Part shown: positions 53,453 through 62,554 of the stretch, piece by piece
Numbering within the stretch: the stretch's first letter is position 1
How the letters are laid out: each line of letters begins with the position of its first letter
Assembly: GCF_000724485.1 (NCBI RefSeq)
Contig: NZ_CP007739.1
Span: 2,946,001-3,010,000, forward strand
Reading direction: 5' to 3'
DNA: 64,000 bases
Source: Bacillus methanolicus MGA3
GTDB taxonomy: Bacteria; Bacillota; Bacilli; Bacillales; Cytobacillaceae
Position numbers and translations under genes: made by a program
The notes under the pieces: generated by a model
Told to the model about the DNA's origin: nothing
What the model saw: the letters and a program-made list of their open reading frames with translations, nothing else
Databases searched by the model: none

Positions 53453-54194
53453 GGTCATAGTGCCTCCTTGCATCTCCTAAATATTTGAGCAGCATTAACA
53501 GGGCAACTGTCATAACAAGGCCTAATATGACCCCTACTGCAATTCCTTCAGGAATATACGTTTTGCTTTTCTCTACATTTTCAGACAAAATTTTTGGTTT
53601 TTCAAAAAAAACAAGATCACTTCTCATTCTGTGGGCTGTTTTTTTATCGTCAGCTAATTGTTTTTCTGTTTCGATCGTAAGATCAGTCAAATCATGATAC
53701 TCGGCAGGAGAAAGATTGGTGCTGTCTAGCTTTTGATAATAATCATCAAGAAGCTTTTCAGTTTTTTCCACCGATTCTTCAAGGGACTTCAAATATACCG
53801 TTGATGCTTTTAACCGTTTCTTATAATTATCCTGAAGATCTTTATTATAATTTTTAACTACTTTTTTCAATTCTGCTTCAACTTGTGATTTAGAATCGCC
53901 TTTCATCGTAAACTTTACTTGGCCTTTTTCAGAAACGAAAACATCAAGTTTGTTCTTAATACCTAATTCATCTGCACTTGCCAATATATTATCAGGATTC
54001 GTCAAATACTTGGCATCGATCGATCCTGTAAATACGACCGCTTGACCGGTATAGTTATAATCATGTTTAACGAAATATACAGCACTAGCTACCACTGCCG
54101 CTGTTATTAAAGGGACAATAACGAAAAACTTCTTCTTCTTCCAAAAATACAGTAAATATTCGTAAAGAACATACCTTTTTTTCTCTTCCGTCAA
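53445..54194 (-). CDS. Chain-length determinant protein (Wzz/YveK-like)
   Basis: 249 residues. A membrane helix near residues 22-42, an extracytoplasmic helical region (about 100-205) and a second helix near 215-238, the Wzz layout. Regulates polymer length with the Wzy polymerase. No partner tyrosine kinase gene is visible in the window. The TTG start at 54194 has only a weak ribosome binding site. Confidence 0.8.
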   Translation of the reverse strand: MTEEKKRYVLYEYLLYFWKKKKFFVIVPLITAAVVASAVYFVKHDYNYTGQAVVFTGSIDAKYLTNPDNILASADELGIKNKLDVFVSEKGQVKFTMKGDSKSQVEAELKKVVKNYNKDLQDNYKKRLKASTVYLKSLEESVEKTEKLLDDYYQKLDSTNLSPAEYHDLTDLTIETEKQLADDKKTAHRMRSDLVFFEKPKILSENVEKSKTYIPEGIAVGVILGLVMTVALLMLLKYLGDARRHYDHD

Positions 54195-54263
54195 ATTTCA
54201 TCACCAACCTTATCAAGCAGTAAAGAAAACGTCCCCTGAAAAATGGCGACGTTTCTTAAGTTA

Positions 54264-55376
54264 CTATTTTCCATAAAATTCGGCTATTTTCGCCACAACA
54301 TATTCTTGTTGTTCAGTCTTTAACTCTGGGAACATTGGCAAAGACAATACTTCTTTTGCTGCTTTTTCAGCATTCGGAAGGTCGCCTTCTTTATAGCCAA
54401 GCTCCTTAAAAACCGGCTGCACATGAAGCGGCAGCGGATAATAAATCATAGTTGAAACACCTTGTTCGTTCAGATATTTCTGAAGTTCATCACGTTTTTC
54501 AACACGAATAGTGTACTGATGGTAAACATGATAGTTGCCTTCTTTTTCCACAGGCGTTACAACTAAATCACCAAGTTTTTCTTTTAACAACGCCGTATAA
54601 GTGGCAGCTTTTTCACGGCGAAGCTTGCTCCATCTTTCTAAATGAGGGAATTTCACATTTAGAATTGCGGCTTGGAGCTCATCTAAACGGCTATTATAGC
54701 CTAAAACATGGTGATAGTACTTCGGTTTACTTCCATGTACACGGATGACGCGTGATTTTTCTGCTACTTCATCGTCATTCGTTACAATCATTCCTCCGTC
54801 GCCATAAGCACCGAGGTTTTTAGTAGGGAAAAAGCTGTAAGTTGCAGCTGTTCCTAATTCACCAACTGACTTGCCATTATGTTTTGCACCGATAGCCTGA
54901 GCCGCATCTTCTACAACAGCCAAGTTGTATTTTTTGGCAATTTGAGCTATTCTTTCCATATCAGCCATTTGTCCATACAAATGAACCGGAATAATAGCCT
55001 TCGTTTTTTCCGTAATTGCAGCCTTAATTTTTTCCGGATCTATGTTAAATGTTGCCGGATCTATATCAACATAAACAGGTTTCGCACCTGCACGGGCAAT
55101 CGCTCCGCCTGTTGCAAAAAACGTGAATGGAGTTGTAATAACTTCATCACCAGGACCTACCCCAAGCGCCTGCAATGCGATATGTATAGCGTCGCTTCCA
55201 TTTCCGCAGCCAATTCCATGAGCTGTATTGCTGTATTTCGCAATATCTTGTTCCAATTTTTTCACTTGATCACCCAGAATAAACCTGGAAGAACTCATTA
55301 CTTGATCTAAAACTTCAAGGACCTCAGATTTCAATTCTTGATATTGTTCACTAAGGTCAAGCATAGGTACTTTCAT
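54264..55376 (-). CDS. PLP-dependent sugar aminotransferase, WbpE/WlbC-like
   Basis: 370 residues, DegT/DnrJ/EryC1 family. MLDLSEQYQELKSEV start, GCGNGSDAIHIALQALG (cofactor phosphate), EDAAQAIGA (Asp contacting the pyridine) and FPTKNLGAYGDGG with the PLP lysine. Aminates the 3-keto intermediate of UDP-GlcNAcA. GGAGG is 9 nt before the ATG. First gene of the cluster proper; a terminator separates it from tagO. Confidence 0.92.
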   Translation of the reverse strand: MKVPMLDLSEQYQELKSEVLEVLDQVMSSSRFILGDQVKKLEQDIAKYSNTAHGIGCGNGSDAIHIALQALGVGPGDEVITTPFTFFATGGAIARAGAKPVYVDIDPATFNIDPEKIKAAITEKTKAIIPVHLYGQMADMERIAQIAKKYNLAVVEDAAQAIGAKHNGKSVGELGTAATYSFFPTKNLGAYGDGGMIVTNDDEVAEKSRVIRVHGSKPKYYHHVLGYNSRLDELQAAILNVKFPHLERWSKLRREKAATYTALLKEKLGDLVVTPVEKEGNYHVYHQYTIRVEKRDELQKYLNEQGVSTMIYYPLPLHVQPVFKELGYKEGDLPNAEKAAKEVLSLPMFPELKTEQQEYVVAKIAEFYGK

Positions 55377-55602
55377 ACCGGAAAACCTCCAAAATAATAA
55401 AATGAAATCTTTTATGCAGAAACCATGTATAGTTTAACACAGTTCATCATAATACATTGTAGAATTTATGACAAAAAAAGTATAAGTTTTTGTTTAAACC
55501 GACATTTTTTGGATAAATCTGTTCAAAATCTATTTCCCTTCGATGATTTTTGCATAAAAAAAACAAATAAGGAAACAATAGCCTGTATTGAAAATATTCT
55601 TA

Positions 55603-55640
55603 AAAAAACCGTTTGTATCTATAAGCCACAAACGGTTTTT
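55603..55640. terminator. Terminator of tagO
   Basis: AAAACCGTTTGT and ACAAACGGTTTT with T tracts on both sides, 14 nt beyond the tagO stop. The rest of the 55377-55653 gap is AT-rich and should hold the cluster promoter; none is obvious. Confidence 0.88.
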
Positions 55641-55653
55641 AGTATATAAAATT

Positions 55654-56733
55654 TTAAAAGCGTTGTCTGTCAAAAGAACGTCTGCCTGTCAGTTTCTTTA
55701 ACAAATTTAAAATCGGCTTATATTTTACATGAACGATGCCAATCACTTCGGCAACTACTTCTGTAATAACCAAAAGGCCAAAAATAATGAATATTGTTCC
55801 CCATAGTGTTGATTCAGAAACTAATATAGCACTGATGCTGAACAAAATTCCAAAAGCATAAATCGCCAAGACCGTATTCCTGTGAGAGAGGCCCAGTGCC
55901 AATAAACGATGGTGCAAGTGCGATTTATCAGGAGCCGAAATCGGTTTTTTATTAACAATCCGTCGAATAATAGCGTAGGTAGTATCAAAAACCGGAACAC
56001 CTAAAATAATGATAGGCACTAAAAAGCTGAAAAGTGTAACACTTTTGTACAAACCTAATAACGAAAGTATGGAGATAGAATACCCTAAAAACAGGGCTCC
56101 TGTATCACCCATGAAGATTTTTGCAGGATGGAAATTATAGAAAAGAAACCCGATGATGCTTCCAAGCAAAATCACTGATAAGGTGAAAATAAGCATTTTC
56201 CCCGCCGATGCCGCCATGATTGCAATCGTCGCAATTCCAATTGCTGAGATCCCGGCTGAAAGACCATCCAAACCGTCAATCAGATTAATCGCATTTGTAA
56301 TCCCTACGATCCAAAGGACGGTAATCGGATAACTCCAAAAACCTAATTGGAATTTTCCGATATATGGTATTGACACGAAGTCCATCTTCAAGCCGCTTGC
56401 GACAATCAACGCTGCCACCAGAAGCTGCCCGGCAAATTTGACTTTGGCTGAAAGCTCGTACTTATCATCCAGCATGCCAATCAACACGATAAGGATAGCG
56501 CCTAAACTAATAGCAGTTACTTTTTCATTATAAACTCCGCCTGCAAAGTAACCGGCTATTACGCCAATAAAGATGGCCAAACCTCCCAATCGGGGCATCA
56601 GCTTGCTATGCACCTTTCTTGCATTAGGTTTGTCTACAGCTCCGATTTTAATTGCTAACTTTATGACAAATGGCGTTACGATCAGGACTGTAATTAAAGA
56701 CACAAAAAAAGCTATAACAGCTTGTGTATACAT
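55654..56733 (-). CDS. tagO: Undecaprenyl-phosphate GlcNAc-1-phosphate transferase TagO/WecA
   Basis: 359 residues with about 11 membrane helices. KPNARKVHSKLMPRLGGLAI, NLIDGLDGLSAGIS (catalytic Asp) and MGDTGALFLGYSI are the GT4-WecA motifs; HLHHRLLALGLSH is the C-terminal cytosolic His motif. It starts lipid-linked assembly of wall polymers. Sits next to the cluster whose repeat unit it probably primes. Confidence 0.95.
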   Translation of the reverse strand: MYTQAVIAFFVSLITVLIVTPFVIKLAIKIGAVDKPNARKVHSKLMPRLGGLAIFIGVIAGYFAGGVYNEKVTAISLGAILIVLIGMLDDKYELSAKVKFAGQLLVAALIVASGLKMDFVSIPYIGKFQLGFWSYPITVLWIVGITNAINLIDGLDGLSAGISAIGIATIAIMAASAGKMLIFTLSVILLGSIIGFLFYNFHPAKIFMGDTGALFLGYSISILSLLGLYKSVTLFSFLVPIIILGVPVFDTTYAIIRRIVNKKPISAPDKSHLHHRLLALGLSHRNTVLAIYAFGILFSISAILVSESTLWGTIFIIFGLLVITEVVAEVIGIVHVKYKPILNLLKKLTGRRSFDRQRF

Positions 56734-56969
56734 TCATCATCACCTTATTAAGAGGTTTGCTTTATTGTTTGTCAATCATACATATCGTAACACATATCTT
56801 TAAGAACGCAATGATTTTTTTATGGAAGGTATATTATGTATTATTTCCTGTAATACTAAACTCCTCTGACTTTTTCCCTATCGCTCTTAAGTTAAAACAT
56901 CTTCATTTTTACCTTATATATAGAGACGAGATTAATCGCAAAAAGTTACAAATTTTTTCATTAATTTTA

Positions 56970-57159
56970 GAAAACTTTCATGAGTTTTTACTCCCAACCT
57001 TAACATGGAAATTGAATTCATTTTAAAACAAAACCAGCATAATAAGGCGGTGTGAGCGAAGCCAAGCTCAAACTATTTACAAAACTAAACAAGATTCTCG
57101 CTCAGACAGGTTATCATTTCTATTTTTATTGGCGCAGCTCCGCCCCTTTTCCACAGAAA
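56970..57159 (+). repeat. ~190-bp dispersed repeat, copy B
   Basis: First of two tandem copies in the tagO-secA2 gap, almost identical to copy C and clearly related to copy A at 658. Contains GAGTTTTTACTC (small hairpin) and GGCGG/CCGCC pairing. A 16-codon frame in B and C is not kept in A, so it is not likely coding. Confidence 0.9.
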
Positions 57160-57345
57160 GCTTTCATGAGTTTTTACTCCCAACCTTAACATGGAAATTG
57201 AATTCATTTTAAAACAAAACCAGCATAATAAGGCGGTGTGAGCGGAGCCAAGCTCAAACTATTTACAAAACTAAACAAGATTCTTGCTCAGACAGGTTAT
57301 CATTTCTATTTTTATTGGCGCAGCTCCGCCCCTTTTCCACTAGAA
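57156..57345 (+). repeat. ~190-bp dispersed repeat, copy C
   Basis: Directly follows copy B, sharing GAAA at the joint, with only a handful of differences such as GCGGAGCC for GCGAAGCC. It ends about 35 nt before the secA2 promoter -10. The remaining part of the gap (56734-56969) is AT-rich with no recognised feature. Confidence 0.9.
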
Positions 57346-57378
57346 AAAACTCCCTCTTCAACATATAAATATCCAGTA

Positions 57379-57387
57379 TGTTATAAT
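57379..57387 (+). promoter_or_regulatory. Extended -10 promoter of secA2-slaP
   Basis: TGTTATAAT matches TGnTATAAT, 48 nt before the secA2 start; the -35 region is weak. Confidence 0.6.
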
Positions 57388-57434
57388 TCGGCTAGGAGAA
57401 TTTTATATTTTAATCTCATTCGGGAGCGAACTTT

Positions 57435-59807
57435 ATGTTAACAAAGGTTAAAATGCTATTCAGTGACAGTGCACGTGAAATAAAACGCCTGTCAAAATTG
57501 GTCGAAAAAGTAAATTCTTTAGAACCAAAGTATGAAAAAATGTCAGATGAAGAGCTGCGAAATTTGACAACACATTTTAAACAAGAATTAAAAAACGGAA
57601 AAACAATCGATGATATTAAGATAGAGGCTTTTGCTGCTGTAAGAGAAGCATCAAAACGTGTGCTCGGTTTAAGGCACTTTGATGTTCAGCTGATCGGAGG
57701 ATTTGTTCTTCATGAAGGAAGCATCGCAGAAATGCAAACCGGTGAGGGAAAAACACTTGTTGCAACTCTTCCAAGTTATTTGCATGCTCTAGAAGGAAAA
57801 GGAGTCCATATTATCACCGCAAATGAATACTTGGCCAAACGGGATTATGAGATGATGGGAAAAATCCATCAATTCCTTGGCTTACATGTAGGATTAAATA
57901 TATCCCAGCTGTCGCCAGAAGAGAAAAAGAAGGCATATGCCGCAGACATTACATATGGTACAGGGAATGAGTTTGGTTTTGATTACCTTCGTGACAATAT
58001 GGTTTACGATATCCATGACAAAGTCCAGCGGGGCCATCATTATGCGATCGTCGATGAAATTGACAGCATTCTGATCGATGAAGCAAGGACTCCATTAATC
58101 ATCGCCAATAAATCAAGCCTTGGTGCTGAATTATTCAATATTACAGCAGAAATAATAAAGTCCTTCAAAGAAGATACAGATTATGAACTCTATCCGGAAA
58201 CAAAACAAGTCTACTTAAAAGACGAAGGCGCCCATAAAATTGAAAAAGCATTCGGAATTGATAATCTATATGATGCCGAACACCAAGATCTTTTTCACAA
58301 TGTGATGCAGTCTTTGCGTGCATTTGCTGTAATGAAAAAAGATGTAGATTATATTGTGAAAGAAGGAAAAGTACTTCTCATTGATAAATTTACAGGCCGT
58401 ATTATGGAAGGCCGAACGTTTAGCGAGGGGCTGCATCAAGCAATCGAAGCAAAAGAAGGTTTAGAGATCACAGAGGAAAATGATACACTGGCTACCATAA
58501 CGATACAAAATTATTTTAGAATGTACAAAACCTTATCAGGAATGACAGGAAGTGCTACGCCTTCTAAACAAGAATTTTTGGAGACATATAACTTGCAAGT
58601 CGTATCAATTCCTCCGAACCGTCCTGTACAAAGGATTGATTATGATGACCTCATCTTTGCAGACTATCAATCTAAAGTTAAAAGAATCATAGAAGAGGTT
58701 AAGAGAATTCATTCAGAAGGCCGTCCGATATTAATTGGAACGACATCAATTGAACAATCGGAAAAATTATCAACATACCTTTCAAAAAACGGTATTAAAC
58801 ACCTTGTCTTAAATGCAAAAACAGAAGAAGATGAAGCAAAAATTATTGCCCTGGCAGGACAAAAAGGCCAAGTCATGCTGGCAACAAACATGGCCGGAAG
58901 AGGAACAGATATTTTACTCGGTGAAGGAGTCAGAGAGCTCGGCGGACTGCATATTATCGGAACAGAAAGACATGAAAGCTTCCGCATTGACATGCAGCTT
59001 AGAGGGCGGGCAGGAAGGCAAGGAGACCCGGGATCAAGTCAATTTATTATTTCAATAGAAGATGACCTTTTTATGAATTATGATCCGGAGGCACTTGATC
59101 GATTTAAGAAAAAAATGAAGACAGATGAAAATGGACTTATTCTCTCTCCAGACCCTAACAAATTTGTTAGAAAAGTTCAGGAAACAGTAGAAAATGCCCA
59201 TTACTCTGCAAGAGCTCATTTATTAAAACTGGATAATGTCATTGACAGACAAAGTAAAGTGATTTATTCGATGCGCGATCGAATCCTAAAAGCAACTTCA
59301 GATGAAACATTTCCTGAAGTGATCGGTTATATGAAAAACTATATAACCCGGGTTGTGGCGAAATACTGTAATGATGACATCCCTTCAATAGAATGGAATT
59401 TAAATGGATTAAAGGAAGAATTAAGCTTTATTTTCATCCACTTCTCATTAACGGTGAAAGATTTTGAAGATAAAGATCAGAACGAAATCACAGACCTTGT
59501 TTTAAAGGAATTCGAGCAATTAGAAAAACAAATTCTTTCCCTCCAAGAAGATCAAGAACTTGGAAATCATTTAAAGCGGTTTATGCTGCAAGTCATTGAT
59601 TCCCGCTGGATCGAACATCTTGAAATAATGAATCAAATGAAAGAGGGAATCCATTTAAGAGGATATGGGCAAGAAGATCCTTATCGGGTATTTGAAATAG
59701 ATGCTCTTGCGGAATTTAACAATTTACTTTTTAAAATCGAATCCGGAATTAGTCTGCGATTTATCGAATATATCAAAAATCAATATGAATTTGAGCCGAA
59801 ACAATAA
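57435..59807 (+). CDS. secA2: Accessory preprotein translocase ATPase SecA2
   Basis: 790 residues. Motor domains as in SecA: MQTGEGKT (Walker A), DEIDSILID (Walker B), GTDILLG and [13 protein letters not shown]. It is 45 residues shorter than the SecA at 9904 and lacks the C-terminal SEC-C zinc motif, as expected for accessory SecA2. In B. anthracis SecA2 with SlaP exports S-layer proteins. GGGAG is 8 nt before the ATG. slaP follows after 18 nt in what looks like one operon. Confidence 0.96.
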   Translation: MLTKVKMLFSDSAREIKRLSKLVEKVNSLEPKYEKMSDEELRNLTTHFKQELKNGKTIDDIKIEAFAAVREASKRVLGLRHFDVQLIGGFVLHEGSIAEMQTGEGKTLVATLPSYLHALEGKGVHIITANEYLAKRDYEMMGKIHQFLGLHVGLNISQLSPEEKKKAYAADITYGTGNEFGFDYLRDNMVYDIHDKVQRGHHYAIVDEIDSILIDEARTPLIIANKSSLGAELFNITAEIIKSFKEDTDYELYPETKQVYLKDEGAHKIEKAFGIDNLYDAEHQDLFHNVMQSLRAFAVMKKDVDYIVKEGKVLLIDKFTGRIMEGRTFSEGLHQAIEAKEGLEITEENDTLATITIQNYFRMYKTLSGMTGSATPSKQEFLETYNLQVVSIPPNRPVQRIDYDDLIFADYQSKVKRIIEEVKRIHSEGRPILIGTTSIEQSEKLSTYLSKNGIKHLVLNAKTEEDEAKIIALAGQKGQVMLATNMAGRGTDILLGEGVRELGGLHIIGTERHESFRIDMQLRGRAGRQGDPGSSQFIISIEDDLFMNYDPEALDRFKKKMKTDENGLILSPDPNKFVRKVQETVENAHYSARAHLLKLDNVIDRQSKVIYSMRDRILKATSDETFPEVIGYMKNYITRVVAKYCNDDIPSIEWNLNGLKEELSFIFIHFSLTVKDFEDKDQNEITDLVLKEFEQLEKQILSLQEDQELGNHLKRFMLQVIDSRWIEHLEIMNQMKEGIHLRGYGQEDPYRVFEIDALAEFNNLLFKIESGISLRFIEYIKNQYEFEPKQ

Positions 59808-59825
59808 CCAGGGGGGAGAATGCAA

Positions 59826-60707
59826 GTGGCATTTTTTAAAAGAAAAAGAAAAGAAGAGAATCTGGAGAAAGAAAAAATTGACAGAAATCTCCATCTAGAG
59901 GAGAAAACCGAAGATGGACTCGTTAAAACAACATTATCATTTCACCCCGACTGGGAACTAACAAATCAAGAAAAGTATGTTTATCAATATAAACATGAAC
60001 AATTACCGCTTCTAAAGCCAAATCAAATTTCGATTACAGGCATCCGCTTGATTGAATATAATGATGGTTTTGTCGTGGTAGCATTCTTAAGAAATACATT
60101 GCCGAAAGCAGTACGGTTTGAAGCTGTCAACCTTTTACTGTTAGATGAAAACGGAAATGCAATTGCGAAGAAACAGTTTGAGCTTGATGGACTGGGCGAA
60201 CTTCCGTCTATGGCTTGCAGGCCTTGGCGGTTTTTATTCTCGAATGAAGATAAGCTGACAGATACGATTCCTGCTGAGGGCTGGCAAATTGCCTTTGAAT
60301 TAAAACAGTCAAATCCAAAGCATCAGCTGGACCTTGCAGAAAGCTGGGAACAACAGCTTTCTCCACTTCAAAAAGAGCAATTAGAAAAATTGGTCACATC
60401 CCTCCCTGCCCTTAAGCAAGGAGAAATTAATTTTATGGGGATTGAAGCAAAAATGACAGACGAACAAAACCTAGCTGTTACCGTTCTTATTAGAAACGGC
60501 ACGGATAAAAATATTCAGCTTGAACAAATCCCCCTCATCGTAGAAGATGCAGCAGGAGATGTTGTCTCTAAAGGCGGATTTACTTTAAATGACTTTGAAG
60601 TAAAAGCCAATACAAGCAAGCCTTGGACCTTTATCTTCCCTAAAGAATTGATATTAAAAGACAATCCGGATCTATCAAGATGGAAAGTATACCCGCCGTC
60701 GAACTAA
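59826..60707 (+). CDS. slaP: SlaP, accessory Sec system S-layer assembly protein
   Basis: 293 residues, hydrophilic, no signal peptide. A basic head (FFKRKRKEENLEKEK) precedes two related beta-rich SLAP units: GIRLIEYNDGFVVVAFLRNT (about 65-145) and GIEAKMTDEQNLAVTVLIRN (about 200-285), each ending in PW-F-F (RPWRFLFS, KPWTFIFP). This matches the accessory-Sec S-layer assembly family beside secA2 in Bacillus. GTG at 59826 is 7 nt from GGGGAG; the ATG at 59820 is too close. The S-layer gene itself is not in the window. Confidence 0.9.
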   Translation: MAFFKRKRKEENLEKEKIDRNLHLEEKTEDGLVKTTLSFHPDWELTNQEKYVYQYKHEQLPLLKPNQISITGIRLIEYNDGFVVVAFLRNTLPKAVRFEAVNLLLLDENGNAIAKKQFELDGLGELPSMACRPWRFLFSNEDKLTDTIPAEGWQIAFELKQSNPKHQLDLAESWEQQLSPLQKEQLEKLVTSLPALKQGEINFMGIEAKMTDEQNLAVTVLIRNGTDKNIQLEQIPLIVEDAAGDVVSKGGFTLNDFEVKANTSKPWTFIFPKELILKDNPDLSRWKVYPPSN

Positions 60708-60743
60708 CAAAGGGCCAGACCCTTCTTAGTTTATCTAACTAAT

Positions 60744-60778
60744 AAAAAGCGTTCCTGCACTAAGCAAGAACGCTTTTC
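60744..60778 (+). terminator. Terminator of secA2-slaP
   Basis: AAAAGCGTTC and GAACGCTTTT around a short loop. GGGCCAGACCC lies just before it. Confidence 0.85.
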
Positions 60779-60819
60779 CTTTAATAAAGATAAAGCAACA
60801 GCAGCTCATTAATAAATAA

Positions 60820-60858
60820 AAAAACCTCTTGCTATAATGTTAATAACAAGGGGTTTTT
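60820..60858 (-). terminator. Terminator of the NlpC/P60 gene
   Basis: AAAAACCCCTTG and CAAGAGGTTTTTTT pair on the minus strand, 18 nt after the stop. Confidence 0.85.
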
Positions 60859-60875
60859 GAACATTTAACCTATTA

Positions 60876-61577
60876 TTACGGAACAGGAATATAATCAATA
60901 TAATCAGGCATATTTGTAATATATAATTTTGAACCAAGATTATATTGTCCGCCATATAAATTATCAAAACTATAAACTCGATATGTTTCTCCAGGATTTA
61001 AAACTCTCACAAAGGTAAGCTTGTTTTCATCATCACGCTGCCAGAGATTTATTTTCTTTTTCACATACACAGTTCCAATTTGTCCGCTTTTCACAGGAGT
61101 TGCTGCATATGCGCTTTTTACTTGCTCATTATTAAGATATCTTTTAGCACCTATGTATCTAGTTTTATAGTAACTCATATCCAAGTTAGAAATAGTGACT
61201 CCTTTACTGGAAGAAGCATGGATAAATTCATTATTTCCTATGTACATGCCAACATGTGAAGGGCCTTGATTATTTGTATTAAAAAACACTAAATCTCCCG
61301 GAACTAAACTGTTTCGGTCAACACTTTCTCCCTGGTAAAATTGATCGGCGCATCTTCTTGGCAGCTGTACATTGAATTCTTTAAAAACATATTGGAGGAA
61401 CCCTGAACAATCAAATCCTTGAGGTGTAGTTCCGCCCCATTTATAAGGAGTTCCAATAAAATTTTTGGCATAATCGACAATATCCTCATTTTCTGCGGCA
61501 ATTGCGGTAGTTTTAACCATAAACAGAAACGGTATCGAAAGCATAATGGCTAATATTACCCGTGCAGCTTTTTTCAT
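60876..61577 (-). CDS. Secreted NlpC/P60 cell-wall endopeptidase
   Basis: 233 residues. Signal peptide to about residue 27; NlpC/P60 domain (about 30-150) with catalytic Cys in GFDCSGFLQYVF, His in PSHVGMYIG and the third polar His in FIHASSSKG; then a C-terminal beta region (about 165-233) resembling SH3-like wall-binding modules. Hydrolyses D-Glu-mDAP type bonds in wall peptides. CAGGAGG precedes the ATG; a TATACT -10 lies near 61640. Beside slaP, but on the opposite strand. Confidence 0.92.
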   Translation of the reverse strand: MKKAARVILAIMLSIPFLFMVKTTAIAAENEDIVDYAKNFIGTPYKWGGTTPQGFDCSGFLQYVFKEFNVQLPRRCADQFYQGESVDRNSLVPGDLVFFNTNNQGPSHVGMYIGNNEFIHASSSKGVTISNLDMSYYKTRYIGAKRYLNNEQVKSAYAATPVKSGQIGTVYVKKKINLWQRDDENKLTFVRVLNPGETYRVYSFDNLYGGQYNLGSKLYITNMPDYIDYIPVP

Positions 61578-61754
61578 GGTTATGTATCCTCCTGTGAAAG
61601 CTTATGTATATTCCTGCCAATTAATTATGTAATTTGTAAGTATAGTAGAATTTTACAACAAACTTAGACAAATAACTATTTCAGTAATCTTACAATTGTC
61701 GAATAATATTACATTTTGATTACAATTGTAAATTCCCGTCAGGTTCTAAAATAA

Positions 61755-61804
61755 AAAGGGCTGATCTAAAAGGTAAAAAACTGTGTACCTCTTAGATCAG
61801 CCTC
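61755..61804 (-). terminator. Terminator of the 61853-62260 gene
   Basis: AGGCTGATCTAA and TTAGATCAGCCT around a long loop, followed by T5 on the minus strand. Arms resemble the GAGGCTGA palindromic repeats. Confidence 0.8.
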
Positions 61805-61852
61805 TATATTTTTTCAAGAATTTTATTTAGATTCAGACAAATGTTTACTTTT

Positions 61853-62260
61853 TTAGCTAAATTCAGGCCAATTGACTTGAACCTCGTCACCTTCAATTTT
61901 TTCTAATGTTCTATATTTAAATGGAACAAGGTCTTCTTCCTTTTTATTTATAAATTCCTTAGCTATTTCAAAGGGAATTAAATCGAACTGGTTCTCATTT
62001 TCTGAAATAAAATAAGCGCCAATGATTTGCCCTTTTTTCTTAAGATCAAGATGCAGGAAAGCCGGGAAGTAAGTTTTATCCTTTGCTTCTAAAACAGCTT
62101 TAGCTGTAACTGTACCATCTTCTTCTTGCTCAACAGCATCATTACTGATCTTTTCAAGAACTTTTACAGCCCAGCCTTGCTTTTTGTAGCCCCCGATAAT
62201 TTTAGGAGGGTTTTTCTTTAATTGTTCCATTATATCTTTTAAATCATTAGATTGTTCCAT
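61853..62260 (-). CDS. Conserved-looking hypothetical protein
   Basis: 135 residues, acidic, soluble, with no signal peptide or membrane helix. Not recognised. It has an N-terminal helix (DLKDIMEQLKKNPP), a stretch AVLEAKDKTYFPAFLHLDLK that looks like beta strands, and FDLIPFEIAKEFI. It is a monocistronic unit with a strong terminator. GGAGGGAG lies 12 nt before the ATG, rather far. No function is proposed. Confidence 0.7.
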   Translation of the reverse strand: MEQSNDLKDIMEQLKKNPPKIIGGYKKQGWAVKVLEKISNDAVEQEEDGTVTAKAVLEAKDKTYFPAFLHLDLKKKGQIIGAYFISENENQFDLIPFEIAKEFINKKEEDLVPFKYRTLEKIEGDEVQVNWPEFS

Positions 62261-62513
62261 CGGTAACCAATACTCCCTCCATTGTTCTGAATAGTTTTAT
62301 ACACATTGCAGAACGACGCGATTAGACAATTTCAACATACTTTATCATAATAAACATAAATGCCCCATATGTAAACTATTCCACCGAATAGAGTAGCATA
62401 ATTATTAATATTCTGCAAAAAATTGCCACAAAGTGAATCATTGACAATTATACAGTAGTACAAATAAAAGCGATTAACAATGCAAAATAAATGGAAATAG
62501 GTTAATCGTCGAG

Positions 62514-62546
62514 AAAAAAATTAGGATGTTCACCTAGAACATCCCA
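62514..62546 (-). terminator. Terminator of the phosphodiester glycosidase gene
   Basis: GGATGTTC, loop and GAACATCC followed on the minus strand by T7. The 62261-62554 gap otherwise shows no feature. Confidence 0.88.
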
Positions 62547-62554
62547 GAAATTTA

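Noticed and set aside
57156..57345. Small 16-codon frame inside repeats B and C
   Set aside because: It lacks a ribosome binding site and is not preserved in copy A.
57435..59807. SecA2 as a degraded copy of secA
   Set aside because: All motor motifs are intact; the missing zinc tail is typical for accessory SecA2, and slaP follows.
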